Shown here: piece after piece, positions 10,583-23,019 of the stretch
Numbering within the stretch: position 1 is the stretch's first letter
How the letters are laid out: every line of letters begins with the position of its first letter
Assembly (NCBI GenBank): GCA_025677825.1
Contig: JAIXMO010000016.1
Coordinates: 186,001-250,000 of the forward strand
Origin: Helicostylum pulchrum
Lineage: Eukaryota; Mucoromycota; Mucoromycetes; Mucorales; Mucoraceae
DNA: 64,000 nucleotides
Reading direction: 5' to 3'
The notes under the pieces: model-generated
Database searches by the model: none
Told to the model about the DNA's origin: nothing
The model's input: only the letters and a program-made list of their open reading frames with translations
Translations under genes and position numbers: made by a program

Positions 10583-11060
10583 TTACTTTGTACTGAAAGC
10601 ATGTCTCAGCGTTTCTGGAAGCTTAAAGAGCCTGTAGTTGATAAACCTGCAATCAGTTTCATCGAGATCTTGTTTTCCCACTTCGCAGGTTCCGAATTCA
10701 AAGACACCAGACTTGAACAAAGTATCAATTTTGGCACCCGTTGATTTTCGGGGCCCCTTTTTTCTGCAACTTGGAATAATGACCCTAATTTCAGGCATGG
10801 AAGACAGCACTACTTGCTCTTTTTCCCAGCTTTACCTTGACATTATTTCTCGTTTACAAGTTGTAAACGAAGTCCTATTCCGTATGCAGAAGGCCTACTT
10901 CTGAAACGTCGTCTAACTTAAGCTCTTCACTATCGAAGAAAAGTTCGCATGCAAACTGGACGCTCTCATTCGTCCATTTTTTATAAAACTCGTTTATTAG
11001 ACGAGCCTTAGTGTTGTCCGCAAGTTTATAGAACTCTAAGGCAGTTGTGCCCCTCTAATT
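10583..11060 (-). pseudogene. Decayed coding relic, unknown family
   Basis: Two coding-like blocks lie in order on the minus strand but in different frames. The first (about 11046-10875) reads ALEFYKLADNTKARLINEFY and then FACELFFDSEELKLDDVSEV before a TAG. The second (about 10830-10583) includes PEIRVIIPSCRKKGPRKSTG and GVFEFGTCEVGKQDLDETDC. Stops and frame changes separate them, and no convincing intron joins them. The style recalls lineage-specific Mucorales proteins often found near repeats, but I cannot name the family. It could also be an unusual multi-exon gene. Confidence 0.4.
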
Positions 11061-12332
11061 GATATTATCGAAGAATATGTTTTCATTTCTAGAGGATTGA
11101 TTTTTCTTTTAAATAAGAAATATGCTATTTAAAGCTCTAAAAATTAAATATGTTATACTTGGTCCATACTTTTAGCTTTGATTTTATTTATTTATTTACG
11201 GCTTGCTTGGTCGGAAAGACACCGGTCTTTTTCCTTGGTGTATGGTACACCATTCTAGAATATATGGTTTTCGCGTTCTCTGATCTTGAAATAGTGCTTA
11301 TGCGTCGTTGTTGAAGGAAGAACGAGTGTGGGTAAGGAAATAACTTGATACGCAGTCAATTTACACGGTGAAGAAAAAGCAAAATAGAAAACCAAAGCAA
11401 AATAAAAAAAAGAAAGAAAGACGGTTAAAAAAGGAAAAGTTTATTTTATTAAATTAATTAATCAGCAGCTTATGGCTTATAGCTCAGTCTATCCCAAAAA
11501 CAAAGCTGAGTAATTTATATTCACCAAGCCCTTGAAGACTTACATACTACCGAGATTGTTAACAAGACGGCTATAAAGTACATTATAGATACTCGCTGCT
11601 AAAAAAAATCAATTATCTAATTTGTGATAAAATCTACATACAGTAGTTGTCGTCAAATGATTTTTTATAGTGCAAATATACGAAAAAATGTGTTTGGTAT
11701 TTAATCATATATAAATTACAAATGATAAGTCCTGCTCGTAAAGAAAAAACAAACGAAGACTGGAAATATGGACCACGCTTAATATGCTTAGTTTATAGTT
11801 AGAGATTTATATCACATGTTTTTTATTTCAACTTTGCGACCTTTTGAATATCAAGGTATCCCCCCTTTATTATTCCCGCCTCACACATTTGACATAAAAA
11901 ATGCTTTTCATTGTTAGATGGAAATTCAGCCTTCTCATTCGTCTTACCCGGTATCTACCCTCAGGGACCCTCTTTTTTTTTTTTACTCAACCAAACCTTT
12001 ACTGGTATGTTTTTTTTCCTGGGTCAATCTCCTCCCCCTCCCACGGAAGATGGGTCAAACAACTAGTCTTTTTTTTTTTCACCAAAAGCATTTTTTATAT
12101 TATAAAGGTATCAGTAAAAAAAAAAGAAGCTCTATATATGTAACGAAAAACATATTAAAGTGGCAACAATAGGTTGTGTTACTTTATGCCAAATTGGTAT
12201 AAAATCAAAACAACCAAGGACGCATTAGGCGAAAAAAAAAAAAACTCAGCATAATGTTTATATTTTTACTGCTTATTGCATGTTTATCTTTTTTTTCTTC
12301 TTCTTTTTTTTTTTTACGTATAATAATACGAA
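11061..12332. other. Intergenic upstream of chitin synthase, no gene recognised
   Basis: About 1.27 kb. It contains polypyrimidine stretches at 11970-12070 and 12285-12316 just before the chitin synthase start, likely leader or promoter. No other coding pattern was seen. Confidence 0.35.
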
Positions 12333-15298
12333 ATGTCCACCAAAGCCGAAGAAAGCAGTAACGGAGGAGGATGGTTTTCAAGCTGGTTCACCACCACCAC
12401 AGCAGCAGCAGCCAAACACGAACCCATCTTACCTACTACCGACGATCCCGCCCAAGAAACCAGTTATGCCAGGAACCAACTTACACTCTCCTCATTAAAA
12501 TCTCAAAAAGAAGCATCATCATCGTCATCCAAACCGAACCGAAACAGTACAGCAACGTTGGTTCGAACCGACACTGAGTCGTATTTAGATGCACCTAAAT
12601 CACAGGATAAAAACGGCGTACTTCGTCGCAAAGTGACACGCAGACTGCAATTGACAAACAATAACTTGGTGATTGATTGTCCTATCCCTGATAGACTGTT
12701 AGGGGCCATAACATTTAATGATCATGATGAGTACTCGCAGTTGAGGTATACGGCTGCGACGTGTGAGCCGGATGAGTTTGAAGCAAAAGGGTTTACGTTG
12801 AGACCAAAGATATATAACCGAGAAACCGAACTGTTTATTGTCATGACCATGTATAACGTATGTTCCATCCAAAAAAAAAAAAAATCTTCTTAGTTTGTTC
12901 CTGACATATTTTTTTTTTAAAAAAAAAAGGAAGATGAAGTTTTATTTACGAGAACTATGCATGGGGTTATGAAGAATATTGCTCATATTTGTAGTTTGAA
13001 AAAGAATACGATGTGGGGTCCGGACGGGTGGAAGAAGATTGTGGTGTGTATTGTAGCGGATGGCAGACAAGTGGTCAATAAGCGAGTACTGAACGTTTTG
13101 GCTTCCATGGGCGTATACCAAGCTGGTATTGCGAAAAATGTTGTAGATGATAAACCAGTAAAAGCTCACATCTACGAAGTAAAATACTTACAAAATATAT
13201 ATGTATATGTATATATTTTCTCTCTTTTTAACATTGTCTTATTTTTTTTTAGTATACAACTCAAATTTCAATTGATTCAGATATGAATATCAAAGGATCA
13301 GACAAGGTAAAAAACTCTCCTTTGTTACGCAGTACAAAACAAGAGATTAAACTTTTTTTTAAAAAATGTAGGGCATTGTACCTGTTCAAATTATGTTTTG
13401 TTTAAAAGAAAAAAACGCTAAAAAGATCAACTCGCACCGATGGTTCTTTAACGCGTTTGGACCTATTATCAAACCCAACGTATGTATTTTACTTGATGTC
13501 GGTACACGACCTGGAAACAGCAGCATCTACCAGCTATGGAAAGTGTTTCACCGCAACCCGCTTGTGGGTGGAGCCTGCGGCGAGATCCGCGCTATGCTCG
13601 GCACCGCGTGCTGCCAGCTCCTCAATCCACTTGTTGCCGCGCAAAATTTCGAGTACAAAATGTCCAACATCCTCGACAAGCCGCTGGAGAGTGTGTTTGG
13701 GTACATTAGTGTTTTACCAGGCGCGTTTTCGGCGTACCGATACGCGGCTTTGAAAAACGATGTCAATGGTCACGGGCCCCTTGAGAAATACTTTTTCGGT
13801 GAAGACTTGCACGGAAATAAAAACAACGAGACAAATAATAAAACGGGGTTGTTTGAAGCAAACATGTATTTGGCGGAAGATCGTATTTTGTGCTTTGAGT
13901 TGGTGGCGAAGAAGGATGAGAGGTGGTTGCTGCAGTATGTGGCTAGTGCGTTTGGAGAGACGGATGTGCCAAACCAGTTGCCGGAATTCATATCGCAGCG
14001 AAGGCGGTGGTTGAACGGGTCGTTTTTTGCAGGCGTGTATGGGTTGATTCATTTTGGAAAGGTGTGGAATAGTGGGCATGGGTTTAGTCGTACGCTGTTG
14101 TTGATGATTGAAGGCATTTATAATGTGATTTCTTTAATATTTAGCTGGTTCTCCGTGGTAAAATTATAGCAACATTATTTTAATGATTTATGTAGTAGGC
14201 TGATTTTTTTTTATTGTGTAGGGGAATTTCTTTATTGCGTTCTACTTTATTACGAAAAGTTTATCAGCGCCAAATGTGGACCCGTTTGGAAATGAATGGG
14301 GTAGTAGGATATTTGAAATAATTAAATACGCGTATGCATTTTTATTATTTGTTATATTTATATGTTCAATGGGAAACAGACCACAAGGGTAACAAAAAAA
14401 AAAAAAAAAAAAAAAAAAAAGATTTAGCGCATAAAATAACAATTTATCCTAATTCTAATATTTTTGTAGATCTAAATTCTTGTTTATGACTTGCCTGGTT
14501 GGTTTTGCACTGATCATGTGCTACATGTTATTTTGCTCTGCATGGCTTATTTACAAAGGCATTCAGCTTGCAGCCGAGAAATATGAATGGACGCTAGATA
14601 CACTGACTAATTTCCAAATAGCCATGAATGATTCGGGGTTGCGAAATATGGTGATTTCGCTTGGATCCACGTACGGAATTTATTTTGTCTCGAGTTGTTT
14701 ACATCGTCAGCCGTTCCATATGTTTACTAGTTTCTTGCCTTATATATTATTGCTTCCCGGTTATATTAATATTTTGAATATTTACGCTTTTTGTAATACA
14801 CATGATGTTAGGTAAATATTATTTTGAAGTGTGTATGTGTAATGCATTATATATATACTAACATCACTTTATAGTTGGGGAACAAAAGGAGATAATTCTG
14901 TTGCTAAAGATTTGGGTATTGTAAAGGTATCTGAGAAAGAAAAGGGTGTCAAGACAGTAGAGATCGAGTTGCCTGCAGATCAGTATGATATCAATTGTCA
15001 GTATGATGAGGCCTTATTTGCATTAGATGACAAACAGCATCGTGGTGACGATGACGGTGGGTCGCTGACAAAAGATGATTATTATCGCTCGTTTCGAACA
15101 CACCTGGTGCTGGTTTGGATAGGCTGTAACGCGCTACTGGTTGCGTTTATCACGGCTTCTGACTACGAATCAATATTTAATGAATCTGTTGGTACCACGT
15201 ATATGTCTGTTATGCTGTGGGTTAACTGTGGGCTAGGTATTTTCCGGTTCCTGGGATCCTTTATGTTTTTACTTTTAAGCATTTTTACATCGGGTTAA
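12333..15298 (+). CDS. Chitin synthase (division I type)
   Basis: The enzyme polymerises UDP-N-acetylglucosamine into chitin at the plasma membrane. Seven exons (12333-12857, 12930-13178, 13253-13306, 13372-14157, 14222-14388, 14470-14811, 14875-15298) give 848 residues with all phases consistent. The N-terminus is Ser/Thr/Ala-rich and soluble. The catalytic core shows [15 protein letters not shown] near residue 173, the donor-site [10 protein letters not shown] near 318, the catalytic [12 protein letters not shown] near 441 and [11 protein letters not shown] near 489. Membrane segments follow from about 520. The family motif WGTKGDN lies near 708 and two more helices close the protein. No myosin or DEK domain is attached, so it belongs with classes I-III. 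Confidence 0.95.
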
Positions 15299-16490
15299 TT
15301 TTTTTTATTTTCACCCTTTTTTTTCTTTTTCTTCTTCTTTGCATAACTAATCTTAATAAACATATATACATATACGCGTGAAGCGTAGCGCGGTAAAAAC
15401 CAATAACAGTAATATCAGCCCCCCCTTTTTTTTTCCGTGAGGTGTTAAGTTCACGCTTTCACACTTTCCTGTTTTTAACCAAATGATATGACGGAGCATT
15501 ATTACGCTTTCAGGCACACAAAAAAAGTGCGACAAATGGAAGCATAAAAGTGTATACTCTCATGGTTGCTGAACAGGTAAAAAAAAAAAGTTTTTTTTTC
15601 TGCAACAAACAACAACTATTAAAACTCTTTCTTTTCTTCACCTTTTGCCCTTTTTTAGTTTTAAAAAGAGAGTCTTTCGATTTTAAAAAGGTGCTTATTT
15701 TTAAAGTATTCGTATCACTTTTGTACTACTGTGATAGAAAGTCGTAAGGTTACTGACACAAAAGAGGTTTTTTTTTCCGATTATTCTTTTTGAAATTACA
15801 TAAGTGTTTTGTAAATCAGGAAACAAAACGTAATTTGTTAGTAACGATGATGATATACCATTTGAAAAATAAGCTAGGAACCGCAAAAAGATCACTTGAG
15901 CGCGCGCGTAAAACTTTCAGATAACTCATGGTAACTTGATTTGGGCCGTGTAAGTATAAAAAAAAAATCATACTTCTTTTTCGACGCTTCCCGTTTATCA
16001 TATCTTTTTTTTAAAATGAATAAACATGACTTGATCAGACTTAAATTAGTCTAAAGGGTAATCGCGGGAAGACACACACTAGTAAATTTTTTTGCGTTAA
16101 ATATGTACATGTTTTACGCTAAAAAAAAAACTGCCCTTTTTTTTTGGTTGTGATTCTCACGCTTGAACAGCCAAAATGCATTCTGTAAAAGAGAGAGATG
16201 ACATAAACAGTTGGCACAGGGAAATATAATTGTTTGATCCAGAGACCCTAATTAGGTAATTGCAAAGTAGACCCACGGGTAACTTTGATACATGTGACGA
16301 AAAGGGTTTTTTTGCTCAAAAATTGGGTAAACTTGTGACGTTTTTCCATTCTGCATCAGTGTCCGATTGGCTTACAAGTAAAGAACACAGCCGTAAAAAT
16401 GCGTTTTTGCTCGTTTTTATTTTTTTTGCACCTGAGGTTTTTTCTTTTTGCTGGCAATAAAAAATGTTTTTAATACAAGATATTTTTCTG

Positions 16491-16525
<35 letters not shown>

Positions 16526-16646
16526 TATATATCTTTTGTAAAATAAGCAAGCAGTAAAATTAGATCCAGATAAATATACAAATAAAAAAAAAGTATTTAT
16601 ATATTTGTTTATATACACGGAAAATCAGTATATTTACCAGCCCCAG
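15299..16646. other. Intergenic, promoter of PAQR gene
   Basis: About 1.35 kb without a supported gene. It contains a 31-base T tract at 16493-16523 and several shorter homopolymers. TTTATATA-like sequence about 50 bp before the PAQR start could be a TATA element. Confidence 0.35.
16493..16523. repeat. Homopolymer T tract (31 nt)
   Basis: Uninterrupted T run upstream of the PAQR gene. Comparable runs lie at 25887-25912 (26 nt) and 40998-41033 (36 nt); all are in non-coding DNA. Confidence 0.95.
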
Positions 16647-18076
16647 ATGAGATCAGCCTCTTCTTCTTCTTCTCGCCGACAACATAATACAGCACCACAG
16701 CCTCAAGCATCCACTTCTTCTTCTTCTTCCTCTATCTCATCACCAGCCTGTCAAATGCGCGCACGATCACAATCTGTCGATAATGGTATCGGCGAAAAGT
16801 TTATGGAAATGGAAGAGGCAGATACAACTGGATTTCTCAGTTATATGGACGAACACGTACATGAGACTTGGGATAGTGCCAAGGCAGTCATGATTGGAGC
16901 TCAAAGGCTATTGCATATTCATGAACTTCCTAAAGAATGGCAAGAAAACGAATACGTTTTAACTGGGTGAGTTTTTTTTTTTTCTTTATCGATTTTCCAC
17001 CCCTTTTCCTGTACAGACAAATTGCCCCGCAAAATAATATGAATATCCCCCCTTTTCCCCGGTGATCTCTTTTTTAGATTGCTAACTAACTTCTTTTGTT
17101 GTTTTTGCAGCTACCGCTTTTATCAAAGTAGCCATGCTTGTCTTCGATCCATTTTCATGCTGCATAACGAAACATTAAATATCTGGAGCCATTTGCTAGG
17201 TTTTATATTCATGTCTGGACTCAGTATATATGGATTTAATGTAAGTTTTGCTCTGCGCATGAAAAATAATAATAAACACGGGCTAATTTTTTTTGTTGTT
17301 TGCATGTATAGTTTCATTTTCCAGATGCGTCATTCAATGATCGAACAGTATTTGTAACATTTTGTATAGCAGCATTAAAATGCTTATTTTGTTCATCCAT
17401 CTACCACACGTTTATTTGTCACTCGCATCGACAAGTGAAATCGTTTACAGCAACGTTGGATTATATGGGCATATCGTTTTTAATTACTGCATCTGTTTTG
17501 GTTACAGAATATTACGGTTACTATTGTCGACCTGTGACACGGATGGCTTACATGGTGTTTACGACCGCTGTAGGTAGTATAGGTGTCTTTGCGCCATTTT
17601 TGGAAAAGTGGGATACAAAGGCGTTACGACCACTTCGGATTGCGGTCTTTGTGTCCATGGCCGTATCAAGTGCCGTACCCGTGCTTCATCTTGCATACCT
17701 AAACGGATTGAAAAATACTTGGACCTTTTTTGAATTAGCTGCTGTAAGCGTATTTATGTATATACTTGGTGTCATTGTCTGTACGTATATTTATACTCTG
17801 TTATCTTTTTATTGTTTACTCATGTATATTTTAGATGCCAATCGTTTCCCTGAAAAATTCTTTCCAGGTAAATTTGATTTTGCTGGTTTAACTAGTCATG
17901 CTATTTGGCACATATTTGTATGCTTGGGTATTTTCGTAAGTTTTTCCTTGTACTGTATTAAAATTAGTAGTAACAAAGTATACTAACGATATGATTAGTT
18001 TCATTATTTAGCCTCTTTGAGTTTTTATGCTAATAGATATTCATACGGTTGTAATTTGAATGAAATAGCTCCTTAA
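16647..18076 (+). CDS. PAQR / adiponectin-receptor-like (hemolysin III) seven-helix protein
   Basis: Five exons (16647-16966, 17111-17240, 17312-17780, 17835-17935, 17999-18076) give 365 residues in phase; the last intron has a perfect TACTAAC branch site. I start at MRSASSSSSRRQ because no ATG lies just upstream in frame. After a Ser-rich cytosolic N-terminus comes HETLN-type sequence (LHNETLNIWSHLLGF), then the metal-binding signature SSIYHTFICHSH near residue 178 and HAIWHIFVCLGIF near residue 327. These supply the Ser, Asp-region and His residues that coordinate zinc in PAQR proteins, thought to act as ceramidases or membrane homeostasis sensors (yeast Izh proteins). Confidence 0.92.
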
Positions 18077-18505
18077 CATTAATATATATTTATACATATA
18101 TATACCCCCCCTTTATCTCTTATCTCACCCTTTGTATTCACGTCTTCTCCTTCTCCTCTTTTCCTTGCCACGTCATATATACACTTCTCATCCTTTGAAG
18201 CGGGCTTTGTAGGATATCACCCTTTCTTTATAGACTTTCGTAAATACACATTAAAAAAAGAAGAAGAGATTATAAGAGATTTTTTTATTTAGTATGGAAT
18301 TGTGCGAGGGGGTGATAATTGAAGCTTTTTAGTTAAGAGTTAAAAAAGCTTTACATTGTGCATGTAAAAAGAAAGAGCATTTTTTTTTTTAGCTGGTGAT
18401 AATTGATTTAGCAGGTAGATAATTGAGAGCTTTTTTACAGAATTTTTAAAAAAAAAAGCTCCACATGTGTTGCATAATCAAAAAGAGAAGAAGAGCGTTT
18501 TTTTT
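18077..18505. other. Intergenic, convergent 3' ends
   Basis: About 430 bp between the PAQR stop and the stop of the minus-strand gene. It includes a direct repeat around AGCTTTTTT...AAAAAAGCTCCACATGT (18320-18380 and 18425-18470), each copy followed by AAAAGAGAAGA-like sequence. No gene. Confidence 0.45.
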
Positions 18506-19882
18506 TTAGCGTTGAAAAAGCGAACTACTTGATTGCATTAAAGAATCGGTACGATCCAAAAACAAATGAAGATCCTTAAAATAATCCTTTTGAACAACAG
18601 AATCTACTACGTGTTGGGTCGTCTTTTCTACTACAATGGTAAAAAAACCGTGGCGGTTGATGGTGGGGACCCCTAATCTGCTCAAGTATGCAATGGCTTC
18701 AGTTTCAGAATGGAACGTATCATGCGAGGGGAAGTAAATGCGTAGCTCGGCATGACGTGCAACCACCCTGAACTTTCTACCGCTGAATCTCAAGTCGTCC
18801 AGTATTTTAAGCATGGCGTGGATACGCAAACGGTAGCTGCGAGCCATCATTTCAAGCGAGTCGACGAAACTAGGACTTAGACCTTGCGTCGTCCAGTCTG
18901 AACTGATGGGGTCTGGAGTTAGGTCAAAGAGTAGGTACACGCTACTGGTTGTTGTTCGATCAGGCGGACGTCGAGAAAGTCTGCTGATGATCGTACCATT
19001 GCGTCTTCTCTTGGCTTGTAGACGTAAGCAAGTCATATCGTCATGACGAACAATACAATCTGATTTCTTACCTACTTTTCGCTTGTTGTTGCTACTACAA
19101 CGACATACGTTAGCTACATAAGCTGCATGTACTTTTTCTTCTTGCGTGGTTAATAAATCTGCCATACCCTTTGTAGTGGTTTTAAATACACGTACAAAAC
19201 GGTATTTATCAGTGTGCATGGATTCTTCTACGTCTTCGTCTTCTTCGTCAGAAGAAAGATCTTTTTGAGAAGAGTAAAAAGGTACGAATTTAGGCTTTTC
19301 TTCAGGTACGATGGGTTGTTGTTGAGACATTTTTGTTCCAGCAGCAGGAGAAAAGATACGAGAGGAGATATGAGCAACTACGTTTGGTTGTTGAGCGGTT
19401 TGTTGAAAGATGGTGAGTGGGGGTTTGGTGGTAGAGAAGTGTCTGCCGCCAAATCCGTTGGTTCTACCTAGGCCTACCATGGCAGAACGAGGAAGCCCGT
19501 ATGAGAAAAAATTAGAGCCTCCTCCTACTCCACAACCAGATACGATGGTGCGGCATTGTTGTTTACCCGTGTTGGCCAACATTACGCTACGGCCGTGCAA
19601 AGTGGGTTGTGAAAACACTTTGGAGACAGGGAAATGACGTTGAATTATGTTTAAAAGGTTTTCATTGTGAAGGCTGTTGGGTTGTGGGTAGTGCACTCTT
19701 TTAACAACGGTGCGTTGCGCATTGGAAACAATGGTTTGCTGCGTAGTAGAGTAATTCTTTAGTTGGGTGACTACAGCAGAAGGTTGTTGGAGTCCGGTAG
19801 CTGCCAGCTCTGATACTTTCGTCTGAAAGTAATGCCGAAGCTGGTGAAGAGACACAAATATCTTTGATGGTCTTAAAATCAT
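18506..19882 (-). CDS. Unrecognised 458-aa protein, possibly mitochondrial
   Basis: One uninterrupted frame of 458 codons, unusual among intron-rich neighbours. The N-terminus (MILRPSKIFVSLHQLRHYFQ) is basic, lacks acidic residues and could be a mitochondrial presequence (inference). Residues 30-200 are Gln/Ser/Thr-rich and low in structure. An acidic patch (SSDEEDEDVEESMHTD) lies near 210-230. A folded C-terminal half starts at about 240 and includes a basic stretch (AKRRRNGTIISRLSRRPPDR) and LTPDPISSDWTTQGLSPSF. The end is LDRTDSLMQSSSSLFQR. I recognise no domain. The promoter side faces the 7-kb gene desert. Confidence 0.6.
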   Translation of the reverse strand: MILRPSKIFVSLHQLRHYFQTKVSELAATGLQQPSAVVTQLKNYSTTQQTIVSNAQRTVVKRVHYPQPNSLHNENLLNIIQRHFPVSKVFSQPTLHGRSVMLANTGKQQCRTIVSGCGVGGGSNFFSYGLPRSAMVGLGRTNGFGGRHFSTTKPPLTIFQQTAQQPNVVAHISSRIFSPAAGTKMSQQQPIVPEEKPKFVPFYSSQKDLSSDEEDEDVEESMHTDKYRFVRVFKTTTKGMADLLTTQEEKVHAAYVANVCRCSSNNKRKVGKKSDCIVRHDDMTCLRLQAKRRRNGTIISRLSRRPPDRTTTSSVYLLFDLTPDPISSDWTTQGLSPSFVDSLEMMARSYRLRIHAMLKILDDLRFSGRKFRVVARHAELRIYFPSHDTFHSETEAIAYLSRLGVPTINRHGFFTIVVEKTTQHVVDSVVQKDYFKDLHLFLDRTDSLMQSSSSLFQR

Positions 19883-20619
19883 ACAAAGTTGTGGTTATTG
19901 TGCTTTCGTGTATTATGTTGAAAAAAGAAAAAAGAATAGAAAAAAAAATATTGTTAAAGAGCACGCGCGAAATGGCTCACGTGATTAATCTATTTTCCCC
20001 CAATCATTTCTCACTGCATAATACCATTCTTTCACATACTACTGCTACTACGGATAGAAGTTATTGTATTTGGTGAGGTTTTTTTATATGGTTTTCAGTA
20101 CCTTGTGTTAGAGAGGCATCGAGGCAATCTGGGGGATTTTCTCGCGAAATATCCCTTATTAATACTTCCGAAACACAAGATACCTACAGGTATTTTATAT
20201 CATTTGTCGGCTCTTATTGGTTACCGGTAAATGGCAGGCAATAGATTCCAATCAGCGTAACAGTTTTAATAGCTGATACCTATAATACCTTAATTTATAA
20301 TCCTCTTGTCCTAACATTATAACTTCAACAGTGATAGCTGGCAAGTTTTGTGAATAAAGTACAAGTACGTCTTCTATGCTGAGTAATCCCACCTTCCAGG
20401 TCCTCAAGCTTGCGATAGCTGCTTGACAATAGACATATACAGGTCAATCTCGATAAAGCAAGGAGGTGCGTATACTGTGGTGTACGCTTTACGGGCAAAT
20501 TTTCACAAAATTTCAGACACCACCAAGTTGAGCGGCTACTGTAATTATTTATGACGATGAGTACGCTTTTTTACACGCGAATGAGTAATACGAAAAGGCC
20601 GTATCATGAGTTACCCACA

Positions 20620-20910
20620 AGTGGTCCAAGTTTACATAATCAGCTGTGTATACTCTTATAAATACTCTGGTTTATGATCGCCACATAAAAATGTATATGT
20701 CTGCTCGTTTTCTTCGTTTTGAATATATAAAATCAGCAGTATGGAAGAGGTATAAAAGATATTATGCTCGAACTGGAGATTGATACACGTCCCATTATAT
20801 TATACCCAAAATTCTAGATAAGCGTCAGCAGCTTCTTTTTCATCAGTAGCTGGCCTTCTTACATAAAGAGTACTTTGATTGCCAAACAAACAGAATATTT
20901 AATTTGAATA
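20620..20910 (+). pseudogene. Hsp70-like relic: promoter and first codons fused to 3' exon
   Basis: CTTATAAATACTCTGGTTT matches the promoter of the 46277 gene (TATATAAACACTCTAGTTT). ATGGAAGAGGTATA at 20741 equals that gene's first 14 bases. The next bases, AAAGATATTATGCTCGAACT and GGAGATTGATAC, instead match its last exon near 49239-49270. TATACCCAAAATTCTAGAT and GCCAAACAAACAGAATAT then follow in the same order as at 49290 and 49530. So this is a copy with about 2.95 kb deleted internally. Stops break every frame. Confidence 0.6.
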
Positions 20911-22184
20911 AGGTGCGCCTGGATTAGAACGAAACAAAAACCTCAAATTTAAGCAAGGAGATTTTTTTTTTTGTTTTTTCTCGCAATGGTACCTTTTTCT
21001 TGTCGATTCTTTTACCTTCAAATATTATCATTAATAGCGCAGTGACGTTCTTAATAAAAAAAACCAAGTTTAAAGAGGATTATATCATCCGGAAGATGAG
21101 CAACTTTAAATAAAATAAAGTGTATCTACATAAATAATGACGCTAGCAAATAAACCCCCCTATTTTATCATGAACAATGAAAGTGAATCCTCAAACTACT
21201 ATTTATTCTATTTTTTTATTTTGGAATAATTACTTTCTTTCTCTTTTTTATTGTTTTTATTAACAATGAAATATATGAAAGGAAATACAGGCTAAAACAA
21301 ATGAAAATGAACGCTAAGATACTTTATAAGTCAATTGGTAGTTAATTTATTAAAAAAAAGGAAATGGTTGTTCTGCGTACATCGGGAAGCCTAAACATAC
21401 ACTTTTTTTTTCCTATTAATAAAACGTGTATTATACAATTATATCTCCTTTAAAACTCTGTTAGGACTATTTATTATAGTTACTCTTTTTACAAATATAA
21501 AATCCGTAGGGACACCGATCCTAAGCTACCCTATGCACGCTCCATTGTCCCTAAGGATTTGCATTGTGGTCCCTAAGAAAACCAAGAAGAAAACGGGTGC
21601 GTTAACTAAAAGAATATATATGGTGTATTGGTGTAGTAGTAAATAGATTAACATCATTCAACAGCTTCCCGGTATGTAGTTAAACCTTTTATTTATACAG
21701 ATATAATTGCTATTATTATAAACTATCCTATAAATTTATCATATATATCTTCCTTTCGCGTTTGGCTGTTAGTTACCTGATAAAATTATCGCTGCATAAT
21801 TTATCTACACGTTCAACTTGGATCTATTCGCATAAAAAGGAAGCTGTGTGAATCTAGTTGAGACAACAAGTACACGTACGTATACAATAAAAATGATTAA
21901 CTAACGTATATGCAAATACGAGTATTATGGAGCTAATGGTATTTTATCATCTTCAAAAGTTTTTTTTTTATGCAAATTGATATGATTTTCTTAAAGCAAT
22001 GTTCATCCGTAAAGGCAAGTGAAAAGTAACAGGCCATTTTTTAATCGACCGTGCAAACTGAACCGGGCATCTTTTTACTTTTGCAGGTGTAAGTATCAGA
22101 CTAAAAAAATAACTTTTCTTTATATGTATACTTTTTAATGGAGCTTATATTTATTATTCTACACTTTTTAGAGCTGAAAAAAAG

Positions 22185-22280
22185 TGGCCCGTATAACTCA
22201 GCGGATCTTATGCAGTACCAATGGTTCTGAAAAAAAAACTCTTCTAATATGTTGCTGATCAACTGTATATTTAGGTACCT
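22185..22280 (+). pseudogene. Hsp70-like relic: 3' end and 3' UTR remnant
   Basis: CTTCTAATATGTTGCTGATC followed by AACTGTA corresponds to CTTTCTAACATGTCGCTGAT and AAACTGTA just after the stop of the gene ending at 49910. The preceding CCAATGGTTCTG matches CCAATGACTTTGG of its last codons. It is the downstream end of the relic that begins at 20620, with about 1 kb of extra sequence between them. Confidence 0.45.
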
Positions 22281-22619
22281 TATTGATGAAATCGGCTTTA
22301 AAGTTCATAAACGCGTATAGGGGGATAGATTTAAATTTTTCTGTAGCTAGTATAATTGTGTTGTACGGAGTAGTAGTAATGAAAAAGTAAAGGGCACATT
22401 TTCAAATACCAACTGTCATAATATTTCGTAAAAATACAATACTATCGAAGGTCAGAACCATATTAGTTACACCAAATAATGTATTCCCGAACATGCTTCA
22501 ATATCCCTGCACTGGTTGGGCTCACTCTTGCTTTAGATTTAGTTCAATGTATATTCAAAACTTTCTCGACTGTTTACTGCCCTCAGTTTATTTTTTTATA
22601 AGGCGGAAATAATATAGAA

Positions 22620-22739
22620 GAACGTGATGATGAAACTATTCAATTATTTTATGTGGATTGGAAAAAAAAAAAGTCACTTGAAGATGATATCTGGGATGAA
22701 GAGTCTGTTGTTGCAGATATTCATAATACCTTTCTCTAA
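22620..22739 (+). pseudogene. Coding-like fragment, unknown
   Basis: One frame reads ERDDETIQLFYVDWKKKKSL then EDDIWDEESVVADIHNTFL and a TAA. Residue use is protein-like, with acidic and aromatic residues and no low complexity beyond one Lys run. No start, promoter or partner exon was found. Probably a gene fragment. Confidence 0.3.
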
Positions 22740-23019
22740 TCCGAGTTGTATTCAACAGAATACTAAATGAGCTAGAGGATATTCTTAAACCAAAAGCTCA
22801 TATAATAACAGCTTAAAATGTATAAAAAAAGGAGGGTATGTACTTACTAAACCACGTTATTTTAAAAAAAGTTTATGTAATCTTGAATGGAGTAATCACG
22901 TGGTATAAATGATTATCCATAAGAGTGACGGTTTGCGTTGCAAAAGAGTAAGTGCACAAATTATTATTTTGGTGTCACCAGTATACAACCCGTAGTTGAT
23001 CTAGAGTAGTGAATAGAGC

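Noticed and set aside
12371..12577. Alternative-frame ORF with His/Ser runs in chitin synthase exon 1
   Set aside because: Shadow of the first exon, caused by CAC/AGC-rich codons; the real frame continues in phase into the catalytic exons.
20455..20540. Possible single zinc finger (RCVYCGVRFTGKFSQNFRHH)
   Set aside because: His spacing does not fit C2H2 (adjacent HH), a second frame is equally open and no start or neighbouring finger exists.
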